A stretch of 64,000 bases of DNA, from positions 8,184,001 to 8,248,000 of the forward strand of contig NZ_CP107954.1 in NCBI RefSeq assembly GCF_036067295.1. Direction: 5' to 3'. This stretch comes from Kribbella sp. NBC_00382 (lineage in GTDB: Bacteria > Actinomycetota > Actinomycetes > Propionibacteriales > Kribbellaceae). Position numbers and translations under genes: made by a program. The notes under the pieces are model-generated. The model saw nothing but the letters and a program-made list of their open reading frames with translations. It had not been told where the DNA came from and ran no database searches. This document shows positions 27,276-35,675 of the stretch, piece by piece (the stretch's first letter is position 1; every line of letters begins with the position of its first letter).

Positions 27276-28283
27276 CTAGGCCTCTGCGGTGTCTCCGACG
27301 ACTTCTGCCGTACGACCGAGAAGTTCCAGCCTGGCTCGGGCATCCGAAGGTGACGGGGAGCCCGCGAGACCGCACGCTGGGGTGATCACGACGTCGACCA
27401 GAGACTTCTGCGCCAGGCCGATCTCGTGCCAGCGACGGGTCAGGAGCGCCGCAGCTTGCTCCGCCTTGGGCACAGGTCCAGTAGTCGGTACTACGCCCGC
27501 GTACAGCGTCGTACCGTCCTCCACTGCAAAGGCAATCTGCTCCCAAGCGGCATCCGTGAGCAGGGACACGTCCACTGCCACTCCCCCGGCCCCTGCCTTC
27601 CGGAACACCTCAATGGGCGGCCGTGCCGCACAGCAGTGCACCACCGTGAGCGCAGGCGCCGCAGCCTCGATCACCCGGCTCAGCAGGTCAACAGACCCCG
27701 GCCCGTCGACAGAGCGATGCTTGCCCCACCCACTGGCAGTAGGAACAGCCCCAGCCAGTACTGCGGGCAGCTCCGGCTCATCCAGCTGCACCACAAGTTC
27801 AGCCCCCGGCACCCGTCGCCGGAGGTCAGCAATATGGTCCTGCAACCCATAAGCCAACGCCTCGGCCAGGTCGCGCCGAGCACCGTGATCCGCCAGCACC
27901 TTGTCGCCCCGAGGCAGCTCCACCGTCGCCGCCAGCGTCCACGGCCCGGTCACCTGGAGCTTCAGCGGCCCGGTGTACCCATCCGCCAGCTCCTCCAGGA
28001 CATCCAGGTTCTGCAGCAGCAAGGAGCGAGCCCGCCGCTGGTCAAGGCTCGCCCGTGGGTCGTTACCGCCGGTCAAGCGCCAGCCAGCAGGTTGGAGGTC
28101 GAGAGCCAATGACGTGATCACGCCAGCGGCCCGGCTCACCATGTCGGCGTACGGGCGGGCCGGCAGCTCCGGGAGGAACGGGATGGTCACCCCTTCGAGC
28201 ACGTACTTCGTCCACTCGCGCACGTCCTCGCCGGGCAGCGAGCCCATTGCAGTGGTCGCCGCTGGGCCGAAGGGACTGCTCAC
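27276..28283 (-). CDS. short MetE-like cobalamin-independent methionine synthase (C-terminal domain only)
   Basis: 335 residues, against about 750 for classic MetE: only the C-terminal catalytic barrel is present. The zinc ligands look intact: His216-x-Cys218 (VVHCCAARPP) and Cys304 (TPACGLAG), with a conserved QLDEP at 167-171. Starts GTG at 28283, overlapping the preceding gene by four bases (GTGA). Short forms lack the N-terminal domain that helps bind polyglutamyl-folate, and some take methyl groups from other donors; the donor here is unknown. Methyl transfer to homocysteine is inferred from the family. Confidence 0.82.
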   Translation of the reverse strand: MSSPFGPAATTAMGSLPGEDVREWTKYVLEGVTIPFLPELPARPYADMVSRAAGVITSLALDLQPAGWRLTGGNDPRASLDQRRARSLLLQNLDVLEELADGYTGPLKLQVTGPWTLAATVELPRGDKVLADHGARRDLAEALAYGLQDHIADLRRRVPGAELVVQLDEPELPAVLAGAVPTASGWGKHRSVDGPGSVDLLSRVIEAAAPALTVVHCCAARPPIEVFRKAGAGGVAVDVSLLTDAAWEQIAFAVEDGTTLYAGVVPTTGPVPKAEQAAALLTRRWHEIGLAQKSLVDVVITPACGLAGSPSPSDARARLELLGRTAEVVGDTAEA

Positions 28284-28516
28284 GTGGTGGTCCTGTTCCG
28301 TTGGAGATACCTGGTGATGCGGCCCGGGGTCCGGGAAGCGATCTGGGTCGCGCCGGTGGTACGGGTCGGCCGCCGGACCAGCTCACCGCCGCAGTTCGGG
28401 CAGACGTGCGCCATCGCCTCGGAGCATTCCGGGCAGAAGGTGCACTCGTAGCTGCAGATCACCGCGTCGGCCGTGGGGCCGAGCTGGGCGGCGCAGCGCT
28501 CGCAGGTGTCCTTCAT
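28280..28516 (-). CDS. small zinc-ribbon protein, DUF1272-like
   Basis: 78 residues from ATG 28516; GTG at 28525 is possible. Four CxxC-type pairs are seen: CERCAAQLG, ICSYECTFCPEC, VCPNCGGELV, a pattern typical of small DUF1272-type proteins that bind zinc or metal. The C-terminus is basic. Sits between mnmA (15 bases after its stop) and the MetE-like gene (4-bp overlap), so it is part of the same transcript. Function unknown. Confidence 0.8.
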   Translation of the reverse strand: MKDTCERCAAQLGPTADAVICSYECTFCPECSEAMAHVCPNCGGELVRRPTRTTGATQIASRTPGRITRYLQRNRTTT

Positions 28517-28531
28517 CCGCAGCACGGGAGG

Positions 28532-29620
28532 TCAGACCTTCTGGGTTGCGCGCTCGACCGTGTCGATGGTGGCCGAGCCGATCACCCGGGTGCCGTCGTA
28601 CAGAACAACCGCCTGGCCGGGGGCGACGGCGTCTGCAGGCTCGTCGAAGGAGACCAACACCTGGTCACCCTCGAGCCGCGCGGTGACCGCGATCTCGTCG
28701 CCGTGCGCCCGCAGTTGGGCCTTCACGTGCAGCGTCTCGGTCGGGACCGGGCCGCACCAGCGCGGCTTCGACGCGGTCAGCCGCTCGACCGCGAGCTCCG
28801 CGCGCGATCCGACCGTGACGGTCCGCTCGACCGGCGAGATGTCCAGCACAAATCGCGGCTTGCCGTCGGCGGCCGGCGTACCAATCTTCAGGCCCTTGCG
28901 CTGGCCGACGGTGAAGCCGTGGGTGCCCTTGTGCTCGCCGAGCTTGTTGCCCTGGGCGTCGACGATGTCGCCGGGTGACTCACCCAGCTGCTTGCTGAGG
29001 AAGCCCGGAGTGTTGCCGTCCGCAATGAAGCAGATGTCGTGGCTGTCCGGCTTGGCCGCGACGGACAGGCCGCGACGCTCGGCCTCGGCCCGGATCTCGG
29101 TCTTCGGGGTGTCACCGAGCGGGAAGAAGGCGTGCTTGAGCTGCTCCTGGGTCAGCACCCCGAGCACGTAGGACTGGTCCTTGGCCGGGTCCACCGCGCG
29201 GTGCAGCTCACGGCCCGCGGGGGTCTCGACGATCTGCGCGTAGTGCCCGGTGACGACGGCATCGAAGTCGAGCGCCAGCGCGCGCTCCAGCACGGCGCTG
29301 AACTTTACCTTCTCGTTGCAGCGCAGGCACGGGTTCGGAGTACGGCCTGCTGCGTACTCTGCGACGAAGGGCTCGACCACGTCGGCGTGGAACCGCTCGG
29401 CCAGGTCCCAGATGTAGAAGGGGATGCCGAGCACGTCAGCGGCGCGGCGGGCGTCGCGGGAGTCCTCGATCGTGCAGCAGCCGCGGGCACCACTGCGGTA
29501 CGACTGCGGGTTGCGGCTCAAGGCCAGGTGCACACCGACCACCTCGTGCCCCGCTTCGGCCATCCGCGCCGCTGCGACGGCGGAGTCGACCCCGCCGGAC
29601 ATGGCTGCGAGTACCCGCAT
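28532..29620 (-). CDS. mnmA: tRNA-specific 2-thiouridylase
   Basis: 362 residues. PP-loop SGGVDS at 8-13, catalytic cysteines in NPCLRCN (about 100) and CFIAD (about 196), and the family phrases VTGHYA, KDQSYVL and VGQRKGL. MnmA thiolates U34 of Glu, Gln and Lys tRNAs, taking sulfur from a cysteine desulfurase. The gene's ATG overlaps the stop of the desulfurase gene by one base (TGATG), which fits a direct functional link. Confidence 0.96.
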   Translation of the reverse strand: MRVLAAMSGGVDSAVAAARMAEAGHEVVGVHLALSRNPQSYRSGARGCCTIEDSRDARRAADVLGIPFYIWDLAERFHADVVEPFVAEYAAGRTPNPCLRCNEKVKFSAVLERALALDFDAVVTGHYAQIVETPAGRELHRAVDPAKDQSYVLGVLTQEQLKHAFFPLGDTPKTEIRAEAERRGLSVAAKPDSHDICFIADGNTPGFLSKQLGESPGDIVDAQGNKLGEHKGTHGFTVGQRKGLKIGTPAADGKPRFVLDISPVERTVTVGSRAELAVERLTASKPRWCGPVPTETLHVKAQLRAHGDEIAVTARLEGDQVLVSFDEPADAVAPGQAVVLYDGTRVIGSATIDTVERATQKV

Positions 29621-30822
29621 CAGTGGTTCCTTCCTACGTTCTGCAATCCGGCGGACATCGCCCGCTCGACAACGGGCCCGATGTTGTCCAGTACGGCGTC
29701 CACGTCGGCCCGGCTGGACGTGTGCCCCAAGGTGAATCTGAGCGACCCGCGAGCTCGCTGGTCGTCGTACCCCATCGCCAGCAGCACGTGGCTGGGCTCG
29801 GCGACCCCTGCGTTGCAGGCCGACCCGGTGGAGACCTCTATCCCCCGCGCATCGAGCAGGAGGAGCAGCGAGTCGCCCTCGCAGTCCTTGAACGACAAGT
29901 GTGCGTTACCGGGCAAGCGTCCCACCGGGTCACCCGACAGCATCGCGCCCGGCGCCGTCTCGGTGATGCCCTCGATCAGCGCGTCGCGCAGGGCCCTGAG
30001 CCGCGCGCCGTGCTCAGCCTGGTGTTTGATCGCGTGCTCGATGGCCACCGCGAAGCCGGCCGTCGCCGGGGTGTCCAGCGTGCCCGAGCGGACGTCGCGC
30101 TCCTGCCCGCCGCCGTGCACGATCGGCACCAGCTTGGTCTCCTTGCGGACCACCAGCGCGCCGATCCCGAACGGGCCGCCGACCTTGTGAGCACTCACCG
30201 TCATCGCGTCGACGCCCAGCTCGGCGAAGTTCACCGGCACCTGCCCGACCGCCTGGACGGCGTCGGTGTGCACGGGGATCCCGTACGGCTTCGCGAGCGC
30301 GCCGACTTCCTGGATCGGCTGCAGCGTGCCGACCTCGTTGTTGGCCATCATCAACGTGACGAAGGACACGGACTCGGGGTCCTTCTCGATCGCCCGCTGG
30401 ACGTCCTCGGGCCGCACCCGGCCCAGCTCGTCGACCGGCAGCCACTCGATCTCGGCGCCCTCGTGCTGCCCGAGCCAAACAGCCGGATCCAGTACTGCGT
30501 GATGCTCGATCCCACTCAAAAGAATCCGCCGGCGACGGGGGTCCTCGGCCAGCCTGGCCCACCACAGCCCCTTGAGGGCGAGGTTGTCCGCCTCCGTACC
30601 GCCCGAGGTGAACACCACCTCGCTCGGCTGGGCGCCCAGCGCCTCCGCGATCGTCTCCCGCGACTCCTCGACCGTCCGCCGCGCGGCCCGTCCGGACCCG
30701 TGCAGCGAGGAGGCGTTGCCGGTCCGCCCGAGATGGATCGCCATCGCCTCGATGGCCGCGGGCAGCATAGGTGTCGTCGCAGCGTGATCGAGGTAGACCG
30801 TCCGGCGGCCAGAAGAGGTCAT
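29620..30822 (-). CDS. cysteine desulfurase, NifS/IscS type
   Basis: 400 residues of the class V aminotransferase fold. PLP lysine Lys213 in SAHKVGG, the His-containing SGIEHHAV, MANNEVGT, and the persulfide cysteine Cys336 in STGSACNAG. It converts cysteine to alanine and passes sulfur on. Its overlap with mnmA suggests the main client is tRNA thiolation; a role in Fe-S assembly cannot be excluded. Confidence 0.94.
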   Translation of the reverse strand: MTSSGRRTVYLDHAATTPMLPAAIEAMAIHLGRTGNASSLHGSGRAARRTVEESRETIAEALGAQPSEVVFTSGGTEADNLALKGLWWARLAEDPRRRRILLSGIEHHAVLDPAVWLGQHEGAEIEWLPVDELGRVRPEDVQRAIEKDPESVSFVTLMMANNEVGTLQPIQEVGALAKPYGIPVHTDAVQAVGQVPVNFAELGVDAMTVSAHKVGGPFGIGALVVRKETKLVPIVHGGGQERDVRSGTLDTPATAGFAVAIEHAIKHQAEHGARLRALRDALIEGITETAPGAMLSGDPVGRLPGNAHLSFKDCEGDSLLLLLDARGIEVSTGSACNAGVAEPSHVLLAMGYDDQRARGSLRFTLGHTSSRADVDAVLDNIGPVVERAMSAGLQNVGRNH

Positions 30823-30898
30823 AACACCCTCAAGAGTAAGTCCTGCCCACTTGTTCCCGAACTGCCCCGTTTATTCCCGATCAGGCCGACTTTTCTGC

Positions 30899-31555
30899 TC
30901 AGCCGCCGTTGATCTGCTCCAGCCAGGCGTGATCCGGGTGCAGCTGGTGAATCATCTCGGCCAGCCAGGTGCGCCTGGCCGCTCCGAGCAGGGGCAGCGC
31001 GGCGGCGAGATCAGCACGATCCTTCGGACGATCGCTCTTGGCCTTGTAGGCGAGGGCCATCTCGGGATTGACGTAGCGGATGCCGTCGTCGGCCACCCAG
31101 GTGACCTCGTCGAGCGCGTAATCGAGCGAGGGGTCCCGGCGGAACACCCAGCGCCCGTCGCGATCCGGATTCAGCACCACGTCGTACTTCCAGGGCGCCA
31201 GCGCATGCTCGCGCAGCCACACCTGGTCCGCGTCGTCCGGCATTGCCGACTTGTCTGGTGACAGCGCGCGGATCCCGCCACTACCCGCCGCCCAGACGTG
31301 GTACCGGCCCTCGGCGTACTCGACCAGCTCCGGCACCTGACGCCGCCAGAACGAGACGTCCAGATCCTCATGCGGCCGCGAGACGCCGGTGAAGGCCTCG
31401 ACGGCCCAGCCGCCCGCGATCCACCAGTCCAGCCCGAGTCCGCCGAAGAACTCGGCCGCCTCTTCCCGGGTGGCCGGTTCCACGGGACCGTACAGGCGCT
31501 GAAAGGCCAGCTCTTCGGGGTCCAGGCCGTCGGCGTACCAGTACCTCTGCTCCAT
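30899..31555 (-). CDS. nucleotidyltransferase-fold protein
   Basis: 218 residues. GLDWWIAGGWAVEAFTG followed by RPHEDLDVSFW is the helix-turn plus paired acidic motif of small nucleotidyltransferases related to aminoglycoside/lincosamide adenylyltransferases. KYDVVLNP supplies a further acidic strand, and LAYKAKSDRPKDRADL resembles the family's C-terminal helix. The substrate is unknown; resistance or a toxin-antitoxin-like role are both possible. Divergent from the peptide operon and about 76 bases upstream of the desulfurase gene. Confidence 0.75.
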   Translation of the reverse strand: MEQRYWYADGLDPEELAFQRLYGPVEPATREEAAEFFGGLGLDWWIAGGWAVEAFTGVSRPHEDLDVSFWRRQVPELVEYAEGRYHVWAAGSGGIRALSPDKSAMPDDADQVWLREHALAPWKYDVVLNPDRDGRWVFRRDPSLDYALDEVTWVADDGIRYVNPEMALAYKAKSDRPKDRADLAAALPLLGAARRTWLAEMIHQLHPDHAWLEQINGG

Positions 31556-31653
31556 CGTCCGATCCTGACACCTCGTCGGCCCGGACGAAATCGGGCTGGC
31601 TAGTTGTCGGCTGCGACGAATACTCCGGCGACAGGCGGTCCTAGCGTCGGTGC

Positions 31654-33042
31654 ATGGCGACCCTGAGCGAAATCGAGACGTGGCTTCAAGACCGGCTGCC
31701 GGCGCTGCTCGCCGAGCACCAGGTCCCCGGTACGGCGGTCGGCGTGCTGTTCGGCGACGAAGTGATCGACCACGCGGCCGGCGTACTGAGCAAGGCGACC
31801 GAGGTGCCGGCCACCGCCGACACGGTGTTCCAGATCGGTTCGATCACGAAGGTCTGGACGACGACGCTGGTCATGCAACTGGTCGACGAGGGCAGGATCG
31901 ACCTCGACAAGCCGCTGCGCGAGTACCTCCCGGAGTTCGTGATCGGCGACGAAGCGGCGGCGGCCGTGATCACCATCCGCCAGTTGCTCAGCCACACGTC
32001 CGGTTTCGAGGGTGATCTGTTCAACGAGACCGGCAAGGGCGATGACGCGGTCGAGAAGTTCGTTGCCACGCTGACCGGGACCAGCCAGCTCTTCGCGCCG
32101 GGCGAGATGTTCTCGTACAACAACGCGGCGTTCGCGATCCTGGGCCGGCTGATCGAGGTACTGCGCGGCAAGCCGTTCGACAGCGCCCTGCGCGAGCACC
32201 TCCTTGCTCCACTCGGCCTGCAGCACGCCGCCACCGACCCGTACGAGGCGATCCTGCATCGTGCGGCGGTCGGGCACCTCCGGCCGGCCCCTAACGCCGC
32301 ACCGGTACCGGCGCCGATCTGGGCGATGACCCGTGGAATGGCGCCCGCCGGAGCGATGCTGGCGATGAGTCCGCGCGATCTGCTCGTATTCGCCAAGTTC
32401 CACCTCGACTCGGGTGTAGCGGCGGACGGTACGGCGGTACTGAGCCCTGCGAGCGTCAAGGCGATGCAGGAGCAACAGGTCAAGCTCCCTGCGCTCGGCA
32501 TGATGGGTGACTCGTGGGGACTCGGCTGGGAGATCTTCGACTGGGACGGCACCACCGTGATCGGCCACGACGGCGGCACGATCGGCCAGAACGCGTTCCT
32601 GCGGGTAGTACCGGAGCATGGCCTGGCAGTGACCGTACTGACCAACGGTGGCGACACCATCGAGCTCTACAAGGCCGTGGTCAGCCATGTGGTCAAGGAA
32701 CTCGCCGGACTGGAACTGCCCGCCCTCCCCACTCCCCCGGCGACTCCGGTACCGATCAACGCGGACCGGTTCGTCGGCACCTACAGCTGTGAGGCCATGG
32801 ACCTCGTGGTCCGGCAGGACGAGGACGGCCGGGTGTGGCTGGATCAGCTCCCGAAGGGCATCTTCGCCGAGCTGGGCCCGACTCCGGAGCCCGTCGAGCT
32901 GGTCGGCCGCAACGACGAGAGCCTGATCGCGCTGGAGGCCGAGAACGGCATCCACGTCCCGCATGTGTTCGTCGGCGACGACGGCTCCGGGCATGCCTTG
33001 TTCATCCACAGCGGCCGGGCCATCCGCCGTGCCTCAGCCTGA
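31654..33042 (+). CDS. beta-lactamase-type serine hydrolase (family S12)
   Basis: 462 residues, no signal peptide. Catalytic SxxK is S63-I-T-K66 (FQIGSITKVW), the second motif is Y155-N-N157, and the third element is probably GHDGGTIGQ near 308. S12 enzymes include D-Ala-D-Ala carboxypeptidases, D-aminopeptidases and esterases. The sequence closely resembles the C-terminal half of the fusion at 38400-41726 (shared VFQIGS-TKVW, TSGF/I-GD-FNETG/TDTG patterns, RAAVGH, GDSWGLGW), so one is a duplicate of the other. First gene of the peptide operon, 25 bases before the binding-protein gene. A cytoplasmic D-peptidase role is inferred. Confidence 0.88.
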   Translation: MATLSEIETWLQDRLPALLAEHQVPGTAVGVLFGDEVIDHAAGVLSKATEVPATADTVFQIGSITKVWTTTLVMQLVDEGRIDLDKPLREYLPEFVIGDEAAAAVITIRQLLSHTSGFEGDLFNETGKGDDAVEKFVATLTGTSQLFAPGEMFSYNNAAFAILGRLIEVLRGKPFDSALREHLLAPLGLQHAATDPYEAILHRAAVGHLRPAPNAAPVPAPIWAMTRGMAPAGAMLAMSPRDLLVFAKFHLDSGVAADGTAVLSPASVKAMQEQQVKLPALGMMGDSWGLGWEIFDWDGTTVIGHDGGTIGQNAFLRVVPEHGLAVTVLTNGGDTIELYKAVVSHVVKELAGLELPALPTPPATPVPINADRFVGTYSCEAMDLVVRQDEDGRVWLDQLPKGIFAELGPTPEPVELVGRNDESLIALEAENGIHVPHVFVGDDGSGHALFIHSGRAIRRASA

Positions 33043-33067
33043 TCCGCCCTTCCCGTTCGGAGGCATC

Positions 33068-34651
33068 ATGAGATCTGCAATCATCGCCGGCACACTGGTC
33101 GTGGGATTGGCCTTGTCCGCTTGCAGTTCGGGCGAGCCGACCACCGCCGGCGCAGGCAAGCCGGTCGAGGGCCAGACGCTGACCATGGCCCTCGGCGCCG
33201 ATCCCGGCAACCTGGACCCGCAGTTCACCTCGCTGTCGATCACCAAGCAGGTCGACGCGTTCCTCTACGACTCGCTGGTCAACCTCGACCAGAACGGCAA
33301 GCAGGTGGCGGGCCTGGCGGAGAAGTGGGAAGGCACGACCACGTCCGCGAAATACACGCTGCGCAAGGGCATCACCTGTCTGGACGGCAGCCCGCTAACG
33401 GCGACCACGGTCGCGGCCAACATCAACTTCGTCGGCAATCCGGCCAGCAAGTCGACCCGGATCGGCGTCTTCGTTCCGGCGGGCGCCAAGGCGGTCGGCG
33501 ATGACGCGGCCGGCACTGTCACCGTGACGGCTGCCGCGCCGGACGCCTTCCTGGTCCGGAACATCGGTGGTCTGCACATCGTGTGTGACAAGGGCATGAA
33601 GGACCGCAAGCTACTCAAGCAGGGCTCGGAAGGCACCGGTATGTACAAGGTGGCGGAGGCCGTGCCCGGCGATCACTACACGCTGACGCGCCGCAAGGAG
33701 TACGCGTGGGGGCCTGGCGACTTCAAGGCCGACCAGCCCGGGCTGGCGGACAAGGTGGTCCTCAAGGTCGTCGCCAACGAGACCACTGCGGCGAACCTGC
33801 TGATCTCCGGCGGGGTCAACATCGCCGCCATCGCGGGCCCGGACAAGCAACGGCTGGAGGCACAGCAACTCTTCAACCGCAGCGCCGGTACTCCGCTCGG
33901 CGAACTCTGGTTCAACCAGAAGGCCGGCCTGCCGACCGCGGACCTCGCGGTCCGTAAGGCGCTGACACAGGCCCTTGACCTGACCCAGCTCGGCAAGGTG
34001 ATCACCGCTGGTACCGGCAAGCCGACCACCAGTTTCGTCGTCCCCGGTACGGGTCCTTGCAACGACGACACCGTCACCGGCAACATTCCCGGCCACGACC
34101 TCGACGCGGCCAAGGCGGCTCTCGACGCGGCCGGTTGGAAGGTGGGTGCAGGCGGCATCCGGGAGAAGGGTGGCGCCAAGCTCTCGCTCGTCTTCTACTA
34201 CCTGAACAGCCTCGGCGCCACGTTGCAGTCCGGCGCGGAGCTGCTGCAGAAGGCCTGGGGTGAGGTCGGCGTCGATGTCTCGCTCAAGGCCGTGTCTACC
34301 GCGGAGATCAGCACGGTCATCCTGGCCGGTCAGGGCACCTGGCACGCCGGGCTGATCCCGCTGACGGTGAACCTGCCGAGCCAACTGGTCAGCTTCATGT
34401 CCGGCACGGGTCCGCCGAACGGCGGCAACTTCTCGTCGATCAAGAACCCCGAGTACGACGCCGCGATCGCGAAGGCGTCCAAGATCGCCGGCGCGGACGG
34501 CTGCGCCGACTGGGCGGCGGGCGAGCGCGCTCTGCTCAAGGAGGTCAACGTCGTGCCGTTCGTGAACTCCACCGTGCCGATCTTCGCCAAGGGCGCCACC
34601 TTCGAACTGAGCGACGGCGTCGCCCCCCAGACGATCCGGATGCTGGGGTGA
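33068..34651 (+). CDS. oligopeptide ABC transporter substrate-binding lipoprotein
   Basis: 527 residues from ATG 33068, four bases after GGAGG; a longer upstream frame overlaps the previous gene and lacks a signal. The lipobox is LALSAC (Cys19). SBP_bac_5 (DppA/OppA) family: ADPGNLDPQFTSLSITKQV at the start of the mature domain, LADKVVLKVV, ADLAVRKALTQALD. Members capture di- and oligopeptides, or nickel or sugars in some cases. The hydrolase genes around it point to peptides, possibly murein-derived or D-residue-containing. Confidence 0.92.
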   Translation: MRSAIIAGTLVVGLALSACSSGEPTTAGAGKPVEGQTLTMALGADPGNLDPQFTSLSITKQVDAFLYDSLVNLDQNGKQVAGLAEKWEGTTTSAKYTLRKGITCLDGSPLTATTVAANINFVGNPASKSTRIGVFVPAGAKAVGDDAAGTVTVTAAAPDAFLVRNIGGLHIVCDKGMKDRKLLKQGSEGTGMYKVAEAVPGDHYTLTRRKEYAWGPGDFKADQPGLADKVVLKVVANETTAANLLISGGVNIAAIAGPDKQRLEAQQLFNRSAGTPLGELWFNQKAGLPTADLAVRKALTQALDLTQLGKVITAGTGKPTTSFVVPGTGPCNDDTVTGNIPGHDLDAAKAALDAAGWKVGAGGIREKGGAKLSLVFYYLNSLGATLQSGAELLQKAWGEVGVDVSLKAVSTAEISTVILAGQGTWHAGLIPLTVNLPSQLVSFMSGTGPPNGGNFSSIKNPEYDAAIAKASKIAGADGCADWAAGERALLKEVNVVPFVNSTVPIFAKGATFELSDGVAPQTIRMLG

Positions 34652-34655
34652 TCCG

Positions 34656-35675
34656 GTGACGACCACAGCCGGCATCCAGGGCAACGGGTCGGGCGGTGGC
34701 GTGGCCGGGATGCCGGCGGGCTTCGCTACCCACCCCTGGGTGCGGTTCGCGTTCCGTCGGCTGGGGCGGTTGGCCGGGTCGGTGCTGGTGCTGGTCAGCG
34801 CCGCCTTCCTGATGATCCACCTGATCCCCGGCGACCCGGTCCGGGGAGCACTCGGACCGGCCGCCGCGCAGAGCCTCGTCGACGCCCAGCGCGAGTCGCT
34901 GGGCCTCAACGACCCGCTGTGGCTGCAGTACGTGCACTACCTGCAGCACCTGTTCACCGGCAACCTCGGTACGTCGATCACCACCGGCCTACCGGTATCC
35001 GACGTGATCCGGGACCGCCTGCCCGCCACCGTCCAGCTCGCCTTCGCCGCGTTCGCAGTGGCAATGCTCATCGCCCTGCCGCTCGGCCTGGCCATGGGAG
35101 TACTCACCCGAGCCGGCCGGCGCCCGCGAGCCGAGCTGAGCTTCACCTCGACATCGGTAGTCCTGGCAGCGATCCCCGAGTTCCTGCTGGCGGTCGGGCT
35201 CGTCTACCTCTTCGCAGTGAAGCTCCATTGGTTCCCAGTCGCCGGTCGCGGTGGCTTGTCGTCGTACGTGCTGCCAGTGATCTCCTTGGCCATCGGCCCG
35301 GCCGCCGTACTCGCCCGCATCTGCCGGGTGGAGCTGCTGGCCGTGCTGCAGACGGACTACCTGCGTACTGCCCGAGCAAAGCGGTTGCCCGCGGCCACTG
35401 TCTACGTGCGGCATGCCCTGCCCAATGCAGTGACGGCCACCATCACGCTGGGCGGGCTGCTCCTGGGTGGGATGGTCGCCGGGACAGTGCTGGTCGAGAA
35501 CGTCTTCGGCTGGCCAGGACTCGGCAGCACGATCGTGTCGTCGATCCTGTCCAAGGACTACCCGCTCGTACAGGGCGTAGTGCTCGTGTACGGCTTTGGC
35601 GTCTTGCTGGTCAACCTGGTGGTCGACGTGATCCTCGCTCTGCTCGACCCCCGATCCACCATTAGGGACAGCTGA
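34656..35675 (+). CDS. oligopeptide ABC transporter permease (DppB type)
   Basis: 339 residues with GTG start five bases after the binding-protein stop. Six membrane spans; the N-terminal LIPGDPVRGALG and the EAA loop (DYLRTARAKRLPAATVYVRHALPNA) are typical of DppB. It ends TGATG-coupled to the next gene. Confidence 0.92.
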   Translation: MTTTAGIQGNGSGGGVAGMPAGFATHPWVRFAFRRLGRLAGSVLVLVSAAFLMIHLIPGDPVRGALGPAAAQSLVDAQRESLGLNDPLWLQYVHYLQHLFTGNLGTSITTGLPVSDVIRDRLPATVQLAFAAFAVAMLIALPLGLAMGVLTRAGRRPRAELSFTSTSVVLAAIPEFLLAVGLVYLFAVKLHWFPVAGRGGLSSYVLPVISLAIGPAAVLARICRVELLAVLQTDYLRTARAKRLPAATVYVRHALPNAVTATITLGGLLLGGMVAGTVLVENVFGWPGLGSTIVSSILSKDYPLVQGVVLVYGFGVLLVNLVVDVILALLDPRSTIRDS

